From assembly GCA_004123355.1 (NCBI GenBank), contig SCHM01000004.1, positions 2,480,001-2,544,000 on the forward strand: 64,000 nucleotides of DNA, written 5' to 3'. The notes under the pieces were generated by a model, which was given only the letters and a program-made list of their open reading frames with translations, was not told where the DNA came from and did no database searches. This document shows, one piece after another, positions 47,451 to 58,333 of the stretch. Every line of letters starts with the position of its first letter. Position 1 is the first letter of the stretch. This DNA comes from Amphirosellinia nigrospora (Eukaryota; Ascomycota; Sordariomycetes; Xylariales; Xylariaceae). The translations under genes were made by a program, and so were the position numbers.

Positions 47451-48618
47451 ACGGCCCCTGCACTGATGCATCTTGTGCATCTAAAGGTTTCTCCGTGATG
47501 GAGGCAGTTCTCGTTGATCAACATATCAGTGCGTGCACCAAGGTTTGGGCTCCGATGATTCAATAGCGCTTCTATGGAGTGAGGAAGCTTCAGAAGTCAT
47601 ATAAGTTAGAATCTGGTTTTATTGAGGCTTGATACGGAGTTTCATCTGGCCACGTCGGGCCAAACGTCGCAACAGAAATACAAAATAACTGAGAAGGAAG
47701 GGAGAACTAGCTAGTCTATGGCACGATGACATGCAATTTCTATCGACTCGTCGAAGACGTGAGGTTGACTCGCTTTGCGAGTTCGCCTAGCCAGGATCAT
47801 CCCGACGCGGGGCGCCTCTGTTCAGCCCGATCACCGACCGCCATGTTCGTCGTGTTTAGTGGCCTAAGCGATTTCCAAAGAGAGCAAGACGCGAGCCTGC
47901 ATAGTGGGGTTCGTCCATACATAAGCAAAACAGTTTGACTAACTGTGGGCTGATAGGGTCAACAGCAACCTCAGCTGCGTGCGGCTGAGCGATATTGCCT
48001 AGCATTAGTCCTAATAGGAGAGACTTTGTCAAAGGCTAGAATTCGAAACCTATCTTAAGTTTCTGAGGAATTCTTATACCCCGCACATTGTCTTCACATA
48101 GGTGTTACAAACCAATAGGAGTGACAGCCTGTTAGAGAGACCAGACAATTCGACCTCATAAGAAGACTACTATCTAGGCTTCGGGGCTCCCTTATGTAAG
48201 CCTCCGTAATGAACACCCCGCTCATTATTCCATTGTTACCCGTTAATCGACCCCAATTCCTCCCCGCCTCAAACGAGTTTCCCCAAATAAGAACATGATT
48301 TCGACAACGTCCGGATCAGGACGAACCGATAGAGCCGGGCCTCGGTAGTTGGCATTAACAGTCTCTCCAACAACTACTCTGGTCGAGTTCCATTTCCCCG
48401 CACAGATTCAAGTGGTCTTAGCACCGGCTTCTAGTAATAAAAGCTCATAGACGATGTAGGATAAATATTAGCATTTAATAGGATGAACCCATCCATAGTT
48501 TATGCCCATCAAATTTAACATCAGGGAACGTGCCTAATATTGAAAAAGAGAGAACCATTGTGTTATAATTGGCATAACCCTTTTGCAAGACCGCAACAAT
48601 TCGTCCTTCACTCGAAAC
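47451..48618. other. Divergent intergenic region (RBR ligase / alpha-galactosidase)
   Basis: 1.1 kb separating outward-read genes. The part near 47500 may hold the 5' exon of the RBR gene. No carbon-repressor or other site can be claimed. Confidence 0.4.
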
Positions 48619-50340
48619 ATGCGGATCTCGAATTGTGCTTCCGTCGCGCTCGCTGCCAGTGTCTCTTTGGCAGTGGGACAAGAGTTCCAGTCAACGCCAG
48701 TAATGGGTTGGAATTCCTACAACCAAATGGCGTGTAGTCCCAGTGACGCCAAGATAAGGGATGCAATTAATTCCTTAACAGAACGAGGATTTGTAGATGC
48801 TGGCTACAAGTTTTTCCAAGTCGATTGCGGTTGGGCTTCGAGAGATGGGCAGCGAAACGTCACGACAGGGGCGCTGAAGATTGATTTGGATAGATTTCCG
48901 AACGGGCTATTGCCGCTCAGCAACCTTGCCAGACAAAAGGGGATGAAGTGGGCCATGTATTCAGATGCTGGTGTCCGAATGTGCGACACTCAGGTGCCGA
49001 GTCCTGTTTCAGGCTCTCTTGGTAACGAAGCTGCCGATGCTGGCCTGTTCAAAGCTCTAAACGCCGAATACGTCAAATGTACAATTTATTTTCCTATTGC
49101 CACCGTATAGTGACGGCTGACTGGCGTAATAGATGACAATTGCTATGCCGATGGACCCCAATCAGCCCAGAATGCTCCCAAGGCGTCGAGGACCGACTTC
49201 GTCACGCGTTTCACGACCATGTGGAAGGAGCTCCAGCGGGTAGGCATTGCGGGAATGCTAGTTTGTCAATGGGGGGTTCCGTATTCTACATCCAACGGCC
49301 TTGAGGGGCCCTCTCAATGGACGAAAGGCCTCTCGACGTCATTTCGACTATCAGATGACATTGCCACGGGTTGGGCGAACATATATCGCATCTACAACCA
49401 AGCGGTTCACATAGCTAAGTCGGGAGTGATAGGGCCCGGGAATATCGCTGATGCCGATCTGCTCGAGACCGGCAACAACGGCATGACTTTTGATGAGCAA
49501 GCAACTCATTTTTCATTTTGGGCCATGCTGAAATCAGCGCTTATGATATCAACGAACGTCTCTGCTCTGTCAAACGAGCTTGTTACCGTCCTCCAAAACC
49601 AAGAGCTCATCGCTATCAACCAAGATCCAGCTGTTAAACCAGTCCAGCTCGTTCAACGCTGGACTTCGAACAGAGATTTATGGGCCGGGGACCTCGCGAA
49701 TGGCGACATAGCCGTCCTTGTGGTGGACCTTAGCAACGTCCGTCGAACTTTGACTCTCCAACTTGCTGAACTGGGAATCAAATCCGCCGACGTCAAAGAT
49801 CTTTGGACCTTCACGTCTATCAAGAATACCAGTGTTTATTCCAAAGAAGTCAACGGTCATGGCTCCCTCGCACTTCGTCTATCCAATGTCCAGAATATAT
49901 CAGATTCGGGTCCAGAGTATAGCTATGTCTCGGTTTCCAATGGCACCCTGACATCTGGAGCCAATATTCAATCATGCAAAGGGTGCACCTCATCCACTAA
50001 AGTTGGTAATCTTGGAGGCTCTTCAAATGGAAGCGTCGTCATATCAAATATACGTACTGCACAAGCAAGTCAGACCGTCAAGTTCGATTACATCAATTGT
50101 GAGGTTGGATACCTGGGCTCCAGCAATAATGAACGCCTGGCGTCAATCAGCGGAAATGGAGGTCCCGCACAGATAGTCAGCTTCCCTCTAAGCGGCTACA
50201 ATTGGGACATAGATGTCTTCAGGGGTTATGGTGTAGAGCTATCTGGCTTCAAAACTGAGGGACCGAACTCCATTACGATATCAGGCGCAGGGACTAGCTG
50301 GGCACCAGATTTTGATCAAATAGCGGTGATCGCAACTTAG
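48619..50340 (+). CDS. Secreted GH27 alpha-galactosidase, 2 exons
   Basis: Hydrolyses terminal alpha-1,6-galactose from raffinose-type sugars and galactomannans. ATG 48619 opens a signal peptide (SVALAASVSLAVG); the frame above has only TTG. Exon 1 48619-49078, intron 49079-49132 (GTACAA, branch GCTGAC, end AATAG), exon 2 49133-50340; 555 aa. GH27 marks: PVMGWNSYN, FFQVDCGW, nucleophile Asp155 in Y-D-N-C, and acid/base Asp228 or 229 in FRLSDDIATGW, then ELIAINQDP. After the catalytic domain and its beta-sandwich comes a C-terminal module of about 130 residues (from about 420) with GYGVELSGF and WAPDFDQIAVIA, most like a CBM35-type galactose/mannan-binding domain. Several N-glycosylation sites. 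Intact. Confidence 0.94.
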
Positions 50341-51689
50341 CTGCTTTATTAGCTTGATATTCAGCCCATATAGATAAAGACAGCATACGATCGGTGATAA
50401 TTGACACCAATGAGAGCTGACACTTAGATATGTTTTTTACTGCGCGGATCTATAACTTACTCGTGGATCTTACTGGGTTTTATTTAGTAGTATCACAAGT
50501 CCAGTACACGTATAGTCAACTGCTGACAGTCAAGTGCCCGACTTGACAACGTTCTACCTTTTATAGTGTTGTGGTATAGTATGCAGTTTTGTATCATGAC
50601 AAGTAGCATAAAACACTTGTGATTTATGATCCTAATAAAGCACTGTCACGATGTGAGTAGTCACGGTGAAGCCTATAGACAAAGGACGTATGTGTATATA
50701 GATGGAGACTAATCATCAGGAGAGATAGATCCCTCGCGCAATAACAAGAGTCTTACCTACCCCCTACCAGAGGTCCTAACAAGCAGTATCCGGTTCTAGT
50801 CGGTCGATCTTCAGATTTCAAGGCACTATCGATTTTTAACTTGGAATATGATACTTTTCTTTGACTTGAATTTCTACTAGACATCGCCGAGCTCTCGCAA
50901 AAGGTCAAAGTAAAAGAACGTTCCAAGACCAGTTATATTGTTTCACTCTCAGGGGAAGCTGCTCCTTTTATATACTCCGGCAATCTTTTACCTCTTTATG
51001 AGCTGTGGGCACTAGGTTGCCGTCGACGCTACTTCAGTATACATTGAAATTGTAGCGTCAGAAAGGATCGATTTATTATCTTCCGTAATAAGAAATGAGT
51101 GAGCCCATGGCTTGTTTGGGTATTGTTTCTTTCAATACAAAATACCTATCATAAGATTCATCGTGATCCAACAGCACAAAAATACAGGGCGTCTGCCAGG
51201 AACAGGGATCAGAGACCGGATTAGACAAAGAGACTCCTCGTATATAGTCATATAGTTACGTAGAGCCCACGGAGATGACTTCACTGGTCTTCTGTGCAAC
51301 AACAGTTGTTTACATCCTACCCCTGCAAGGATCGTGACATCGTCTATGCAAAGCAAGATATTATTATATAAACCTGGGTTGTAGGTGTGTGAATTGTGGC
51401 GGTACAAAAGTGGCATGAAGTAATGATGATGTATGTAACGAGTTAAGGCACATAATAATAGTTATAATAGCTTGGAGACACAATTTGCCTTCTTTCTATA
51501 CTTATATTTCTAAACATTCTCCTATCATTTAATTAATTGGACGACTTTAACCACCTTCCTTTCTGCCCCCCCCCCCCTTCAATGTTAGTCTGGGGAAATA
51601 GATTCACGGAAGCTCATCACTGATATCGCCTTCCGCATCTACATTTGAACCTTACTCCATTTTAATCCTATCCTGGAGTATGGGTCTCC
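50341..51689. other. AT-rich intergenic region with a poly-C run
   Basis: 1.35 kb without recognisable genes between convergent 3' ends. It contains a 12-base C run (separate entry). Confidence 0.45.
51566..51577. repeat. Homopolymer C12
   Basis: Twelve C in a row, 110 bp past the chromodomain gene's stop. The longest homopolymer of G or C in the window and hard to sequence accurately. Confidence 0.9.
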
Positions 51690-52354
51690 TCATTTTATTA
51701 GTACTGCTACTCGGTGGTCCTTCGGCTTACTAGGGTTTTGATTATGAAAGTCCAGGATGGTCGCCTTGGCACCATCCTCGATGAAATGGTCGTACGGTTC
51801 GAACGTCCAATATTTCTTGCTTGCCCAACCTTCCCACTTCACTAAATACTTCACCTGTCCTTCTACCTCAATAGAATCTTTGATTTCATCAACTTGATAT
51901 TGTTCTGATTCCACTGACATTGGAGTGCTGAGAAGCTGACTAATGAACTTTTTGTTACCTGAGCCTTGTCCTTCATTATTTCGTATCATGTGAGTCTTCT
52001 TGCCGAGGCTAATGCTTTGCTTTTCACTTTACGCCTGTGTGACTGTACTCGGCGTTTTGGGCTTGACGCTAGGGAGCCCGCCGTTTTCCGACGCGGAGTG
52101 GCTGCTTTGGCACATGCTATATTCTGTGCTGGTAGTTTCGCTATCAAAGGCTCTTCCGGTGGGCATTCGTATGGATAAGGTTGGGTGGCTAGCTGCCAAG
52201 AAGGCCAGCTTTCTTCTGGGTGATAAACTGGGATAAATGACTCCGTTAGGGGGAATCGCGGCCCTATGCCCGCGTTGGCTAAGCGCGGGTCTAAAAGGAG
52301 TTGCTCCTCATTCTGGTCCTGGTAAGTTTGAAACTGAGGGTTAATGTAGTCCAT
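51690..52354 (-). CDS. Stand-alone chromodomain protein, frame interrupted once
   Basis: The second segment (51989-51690) has a clear chromodomain: YQVDEIKDSIEVEGQVKYLV, then KWEGWASKKYWTFEPYDH and ILDFHNQNPSKP; aromatic-cage positions Y, W and W are kept, so methyl-lysine histone binding is plausible. The first segment (ATG 52354) is a low-complexity N-terminus with a basic stretch (PRRKTAGSLASSPKRRVQSH). A minus-one class change near 51984-51995 joins them. No integrase or reverse transcriptase is attached, so it is not simply the tail of a Gypsy polyprotein. More coding-like minus-strand sequence (DDALLLSNSQYLLGHYPLNN, about 52455-52390, and the 64-aa frame at 52675-52481) suggests further 5' exons. 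Confidence 0.72.
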
Positions 52355-52480
52355 TGTAAAGGGATATAGTGCTTTTCGATGGTAGTTTGGGGTTCAATAA
52401 GGTTGTTTAGTGGATAATGCCCTAGGAGGTACTGAGAGTTGCTTAATAATAGTGCATCGTCATGATGAGGATCTGGGGTG

Positions 52481-52675
52481 CTAGTTATGCCCTCTATATA
52501 TAAAATTAAACAAAGGTAACTGTTTAAGATTTGTTAAAAGCAAGTTAATAATGAGCTTGTTTTGGTCTTTTACATGAAAGAAATAGACCACACATTTATC
52601 ACAAAGATCTTTTAAGCAGGTTGGTGCATTATCTCGGAAAGCGAATACCCATACAACTAGGCATACGGAAGACAT
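52481..52675 (-). CDS. Possible 5' exon or small protein before the chromodomain gene
   Basis: 64 codons from ATG at 52675: begins MSSVCLVVWVFAFRDN, then CLKDLCDKCVVYFFHVKDQN. Four cysteines, hydrophobic start. Same strand as the chromodomain gene and 130 bp upstream of its ATG; it may be that gene's first exon. No family recognised. Confidence 0.3.
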   Translation of the reverse strand: MSSVCLVVWVFAFRDNAPTCLKDLCDKCVVYFFHVKDQNKLIINLLLTNLKQLPLFNFIYRGHN

Positions 52676-53076
52676 TTTAAGCCGTGAACAATGTCGCTAT
52701 GAAGATCTTTAGTTTATTAATCTTTGTAACTTCACTTTCCGTAGCTTTCTCTGTCTTAGTGTTTTAGCCTTACGTATTTATATAGCTTATAGTAGGGTTA
52801 TGAAATTCACGGATAGATCAATATTTGACGGATGATAAAGTATGTACAAATAGTAGCTTCTATTGTCCGCTCGCGTAGCCTTAGGTAGTTAATTTCACTA
52901 GTACGATATGGAGTCGGTAAGAATAAAACATATCAACTGAATTAAAAAGCGGCCAATCACCTTTGAATAAAACATTAAAACCGCAAGCCAAGACAACAAT
53001 CATTCCGTCCTTGACATATTTGCTCGTATCAATTTGGCTAAAGTTCTCGACAATCTGACTTCCCCCATGAAGCACT
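52676..53076. other. Intergenic region
   Basis: Includes a minus-strand frame (53090-52881) directly downstream of the cysteine-rich protein stop; it reads ELAKVLHGGSQIVENF and DGMIVVLACGFNVLF and may be a continuation of that gene in another frame. No independent start codon other than TTG. Confidence 0.35.
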
Positions 53077-53754
53077 TTAGCCAGTTCCAAGGGAATTGTC
53101 TACCCAGCAACTCGTCGACCAGGGAGTGTAATCATACCCCCCGATTTCGCCGATGAACTCGCAAAGTTCTCCTTCGAAAAAGTTGACAGCATGGCAAAAC
53201 CAGTATTCGTCCTGTCTCTTCGACACATCTATTCCGGCTTCAATGGCCCGTTTTGCTTTCTCATACGACCCTTGGCAACCCGTGATACATGAGCTTAGCT
53301 TGTCCTTGTACTCTGGCATAGATTTGTATTGGTCGGGCTTGTAAGGATTGCAAGTGACCCAACAACTCACAGAGCCGGCGTCATAAGACTCCGGGTCGTA
53401 GTAGTCGCACTTGCATAGCTGGTCATAGTCGACAGGTTCACCGAATGGGGACGTTGGCCTGTAGCATTGCTCGTTCGGGTCTGGTCCTGATGGAATGCCT
53501 GTGTGCGTTGGTGTTGCTGTTGGGCGGCCAGTTGTCGGGGTTGAAGAGACCGAGGTTGGCAGGGCAGAAGTCGAAGTGCCTGGAAGTGAAGAGACTGGGG
53601 GTGAAGAAGAATAGTGAGAGTGAGGGTGGCCACAGGGCTGTGGGAGTGGGAATGAACGAAGAGCTCGGTCAATAGCTGGACTGGCATGTGTGACTTGCGT
53701 CAAGGCCAATAAGCCCAGGACTAAAGCCAGGCTCGACTTAAGTTGGGACATCAT
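53077..53754 (-). CDS. Small secreted cysteine-rich protein (effector candidate)
   Basis: 225 aa, single exon, ATG at 53754. Signal peptide about residues 1-24 (LALVLGLLALTQVTHA). Then a Ser/Thr/Pro-rich linker (about 45-92), likely O-glycosylated, and a C-terminal domain with ten Cys (NEQC, LCKCDYYD, SCWVTCN, SSCITGC, WFCHA, ELCEF, TSCWV). A Kex2-like KR sits at about residue 181 (VSKRQDEYWFC). Ten cysteines suggest five disulfides. No catalytic family recognised. The frame just past the stop looks coding (see the next gap), so the protein may be longer. Confidence 0.78.
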   Translation of the reverse strand: MMSQLKSSLALVLGLLALTQVTHASPAIDRALRSFPLPQPCGHPHSHYSSSPPVSSLPGTSTSALPTSVSSTPTTGRPTATPTHTGIPSGPDPNEQCYRPTSPFGEPVDYDQLCKCDYYDPESYDAGSVSCWVTCNPYKPDQYKSMPEYKDKLSSCITGCQGSYEKAKRAIEAGIDVSKRQDEYWFCHAVNFFEGELCEFIGEIGGYDYTPWSTSCWVDNSLGTG

Positions 53755-56565
53755 CTCAGCCAGGTAGGGAGAAATGTCTTAGGTAACCAATAGACAGAGA
53801 ACGAGATACGAATGATGGAACATTGTCCTTTATATATTCCGCTGAGAGCCATAATACACAATCTTACATTAGGCACGGCATGGGCAGTCCAGTCAGGTAG
53901 ATAGGCAACAGACAAGTAACGCCGAAGCCAAGACAAGAACACGCGATGCCTGATCTTACGTCTTGACATAAGTTCCTTCATAATCCGGTGAAAATAGGCA
54001 GAGGCGTGGCGCAAACGAGGTTAGGCGTTGGCCCCCACCCCCTAATTAGTCGCTTAAGGGTCAAATGTGCATATACGCCGTCTTGTTCCGTATGCTATTT
54101 GTTGTAATGTTGCGGGAAAAGGCAAGCCTCAATTTTTCAGGTCATGCAAGTTTGAGGCACAGTACCTAAAGCGCAACGATTGAAATCAAATCTTCACGAG
54201 CTGTAGAAGGTGTTGTTCTCATTGCCACCAACGCCTAAATAAATAATATCGACTTACAAGAAATAAGATGATGCTGTGGTTACCTTGGTGGTGGGGCACA
54301 GCCAGCAGGCCCGAATACAACGCACTATAGGTCGCGACCGTTTTCTTATTATAAATCGTATCTACAAATATGTTAGATCTTCACGAACCTCAAAAACTGG
54401 ACTATCGATTATTTACGGCTCTATCTGCAAATAACTTCCTAGTTATACAAGTATGTAATTACCCGTTGCGATCAACAAGATCTCGTATTACTATAGATTG
54501 CATTATGAAGGCATGAAATGCCTTGAGGCCCGGTATCGCATAAGGTTGCATTTGGTATGCCATATGTAGTTGTCGAATAGCCTTAAATGACTATGACTGG
54601 TTCGCGCATTAAACCGATGACCGCCAAGTGCTTATTGGCTTACTCACTGCAGCCCCAGTACGAAGGCAAGGGTCACTAAGGATTCTAGATTTCCGGCAGC
54701 GCTCGGACTTATCAATGCCTCTGTACAAAAGTTACCGATCACAAGCCTCTTATTTACAGTGGGGGAATATGATTGATCTTACGCTACGAATTCTTAGCCA
54801 TTAGGTATATCGTTAAAGTTCACTCTGCATGCGGGGATATATACTGGATAAGCCTACGTGCTCTGGGCCCCTAGCCGAGAAGGTTATCTGACCACTTCTC
54901 ATTCACGGGCTAGATTTATCCCCGTGAATAGAAAGAGAGCGGTCTAATCAGAGATCGATGCGATATGTTGATAAACATTTAAGTCTCGTAACTATGTGCT
55001 GAAATAAGTGTAGAAAGCGAGGTGTATAGCCAAATGTAGCGTTTTTAACTCCTAAGTGTCCTCCCTTATTTCACCCAATCATCCTTGCTTTCTATTGGCT
55101 TACTTCTACCTAGACTGCCACTCATAATGCCTTTGTATGGTGTCTGTCACGGCAGATGTCCTGTAGCTCAGCCCGACATAACTTGTCAGGGGTTTGGCTC
55201 TAGAGTGAAGTAAGGTCACCGATAGATTACTAGTAGGTAGAAGTGGAGGGTTGAAGGCTTAATATCATTAATTCCTGAACTCTTTCCCAGTATTTGGGGA
55301 GGCTTCAGGTGTTTATATATCCAATCTCTATGTACTAAACCCACTTCGAGGTACCAGTCAGCCTCCTGTAACCCTGTCACCTGACACAGTTTTACAGCTT
55401 AAACTCCGGCCTGAACCGGGGTTACAACAGAGTAATGTATGTAATTCATCAGCCAAGTGTATGAGAAAATAGATTCCTTAACCCACGGTTGGGGTAGGAG
55501 TACTTGGGTATCAACAAAACTTGGTCGAGTCTTAGCAAGAATTCAATGTCCCATTTATTCGTTTATAACTTTTATCCTATCGCCGTTTTAGCATATTTTA
55601 GACTAATGCTTAAATCTAGGATCAATGGTGCTCCCGACATCTGTTCCGGTTTCACAACCATCTCTCTGGCTAACGTGAACCCTTGCGAGCGCCCATTCTT
55701 TGTTGGTAGCAATAACGGGTTCTTCTCTCTCTCTACCTGTGGTGGAAACGGACTTACGTTGTTTCGTAACGGCTCGTCCAACACCAGTTGCTGATTCCCG
55801 CAGAGAAATATTAACTGCTCCGGTGGTGTCAGGATCCAACAGACTTGGGAATGTTGGTTTACTTCTGGAGCTTTGATTGGACGTCCGATGTGTGTATTGA
55901 GGGCTTTAACTTGTAGCAGAAGAGCGTTTGGGAGAGAAAGTGCATATTAGTATGTGAGAGTTTTAAGTAGACTGGGTTTTGATTGTATGCTTCTCTACCG
56001 TCACTCGTTTACGCCATCTATAATCAATTAGGCGACTGACCATCCTCCAATTATTTTCTAGTTTCTTTCTACTTCCTATTATGAAACCCTACGTAGTGTG
56101 GTCTAGTATTCAGGTAGTCACCTCCTTATTTCAAACAATTCCCATCCCCCTTCCTTCCGCTGGCCCCTAAATCCCTATCTCCCCTCCCTCTTAAATCCTA
56201 CCTGCCCATCGCCATTCTAACGTGACTAAACACCGCTCGTCTTTGAACTTGATTGGCAATTTGAACATAGTATGCATTACGTTCTGCAGTATCTAGCTTG
56301 CAGGTCCTCTTTGCTTTTAACCCGTCTTCTTAAAGGATATCGGTGAGCTACATTGAAGAGCCTGAAATGTTGGTTGGTTGTCATTATACTTAGGCATACT
56401 ATTAGGCTCGTATCAGTGGAATTTATCGTGCAACGATAATTAACTATTATCTACCCCAAGAACAGGGCTCCAAACAGACCTCATATTCAATATGTTCCTG
56501 AAAGATCGGGCCAACACAACGACAGGCGTTGATTTTCAAGCCATGTTACCCCTATTATGGGCTGC
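53755..56565. other. Long AT-rich gene-poor region
   Basis: 2.8 kb. The only long frames (55504-55794 plus, and 55839-55572 minus, overlapping each other) have no recognised domain; one may be a relic and the other its shadow. No terminal repeats, transposase or RNA genes found. Strongly AT-biased in parts. Confidence 0.45.
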
Positions 56566-57722
56566 TTATAATTTAGCGCTATCCTTGGAAAACTCGACCC
56601 TATTAGTGCAAACGCCGACACCTTCCAACTCGACCTCGACAATATCCCCATCCTTCATCCAAAGCTGTGGTTTTCTTCCCATTCCAACACCGGATGGCGT
56701 CCCCGTGAAGATTACATCACCAGGAAGCAACGTGTGGCCCTTGCTAAGAAACGAGATGGTTTGCTTAACGTCGAAAATCATATCCGCCGTGTTGCTCTCC
56801 TACATAGCACATAATTAGCACTATAGGCACCTCTTCAAACTTTGTCTGCTTTCGCTTACCTGGACTGTTTTGCCATTCAAGCGCGTGCTAATCTTCAAGG
56901 TCTGAGGATCCTTGATAACTTGGTTGCTCACGATGCCGGGTCCAAAAGGCGCCCAGCCGTCAAAGCCCTTGCCCAGGGACCACTGGCTACCCCCTCGTTG
57001 AATCTGCCACTCACGGTGAGAGACGTCATTGCCAATGGCGTAGCCTAGAACATAGTTCAATGCATCGGCTTCGGATACATCGCTGCACGTCTTGCCAATG
57101 ACGGCGACGAGCTCGCACTCGTAGTCGAGGCCCTGTGATTCTTGCGCTATCTTGTGCACGGGAATAGGGTCCGTGGGGCCTGCTAGCGAGGTCACCGGCT
57201 TGTACTAAATAGCGTGTATTGCCATGTTAGTCCCAACATCTTGTCACCTAGCGTTAGATATGTCGAATGATACTTACGAATAGCACCGGGTATTTCGGGA
57301 TCGGGAGGCCGGCCTAGTTTAGATCTCATTGTCAGCCCTTGGCGGCCACTAATAAGCGTTTACCGCTTGAGTCAATAGGTATAACTTTAGGCTAATTACC
57401 TCCTTTGCGTGTAAAGCATAGTTCAGACCAAGGCACCGAACAGTCTTCACATCCTCGAGGGCCAGCGGCGCTAACAGGAGGCGTACGTCGGCCACATGGT
57501 CCGTGACCTCATGCTTTCCGAAAACGTCGCCGACGATGATTTTAGCCTTCTTCGTCTGGGCGATATCTGTCACGCCTTGCGGCAGAATGGCGTCTCCGTA
57601 GTATACCTTGCCATTTCTGGCGAGGAAACGGACTAAACGCTGAAGTTAAAATTGCCGTTAGCCACCTAAGGCCAGGGAATTGAGGTTTGGGGATGTGATA
57701 TCCATACCGAGAATGCAGGCAT
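56566..57722 (-). CDS. Fumarylacetoacetate hydrolase (FAH) family protein, 5 exons
   Basis: Mg-dependent enzyme acting on beta-dicarbonyl substrates (fumarylpyruvate, acylpyruvate or oxaloacetate decarboxylation are options). Exons 57722-57708, 57639-57400, 57313-57278, 57204-56860 and 56799-56566 join in phase to 289 aa; donors GTATGG, GTAATT, GTAAGT, GTAAGC; acceptors TCAG, CTAG, TTAG, GTAG. Motifs: CLGLNYALHAKE (catalytic His), LDYECELVAVIGK (two metal Glu), GYAIGNDVSHREWQ (metal Asp), GKGFDGWAPFGP, and TISFLSKGHTLLPGDVIFTG..TPSGVG. The first exon encodes only five residues. No targeting signal seen. Length fits cytosolic fungal FAHD1/2-like proteins. Intact. Confidence 0.93.
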
Positions 57723-58333
57723 AGCTATCTTAAAATCGAGTACACAGAGATATTTGCACGGAATAAAAATTATGTCTTATTCTATCGAGAATTATTTTAG
57801 AAAACTAACATGTAAATATGGAGGTGTTTCAAGTCGCTTTTTTGGAGCAAATGGATGAGCTTTGTCAGCGCGGTATTTTTATGGCATTCATGCCGTCGGA
57901 GACGTTTGGCCTATCAGCAGTTGATGAAGCTTACCCCGGACGGACAAGTGTGCCCCAAGCTACCTTGTTCATTTATGGAATAAGTACTACCTAACACATC
58001 GGATACATCTAGTTCGAGTGGGGGTCCGAAGAACAAGTATCTATGGCTATACTTCCGGCGTTGTGCGAACTATACACATGTCCTTTTCTTACTCGGGCTA
58101 ACATCCGAAGGTAGGAAAGAATGATGGAGGGGTACCGGGAGCGGGCGAGGGTGGGCTTAAACAAAGTGGGGACAAGCTGGGGATTAGTGCAGCCACACAA
58201 AGAAGGCGGTCAATTTCGGATTGGCAGAAAACTCCACATTGAAGCAGATAGCGGCCGATAGTAAGAAAAAAAAAGTTGCAAGCCATCCTGCGCCAACATA
58301 CCTACAGGCGGCGGCATTGCCAACACGACAAAA
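57723..58333. other. Divergent promoter region (FAH / ERB1)
   Basis: 0.6 kb between outward-read genes. The sequence next to the ERB1 ATG is GC-richer and has an A9 run. No site named. Confidence 0.4.

Noticed and set aside
47141-47566. A 141-aa plus-strand frame
   Set aside because: It overlaps coding sequence of the RBR 5' part on the other strand and has only shadow-like Phe/Leu/Pro-rich content.
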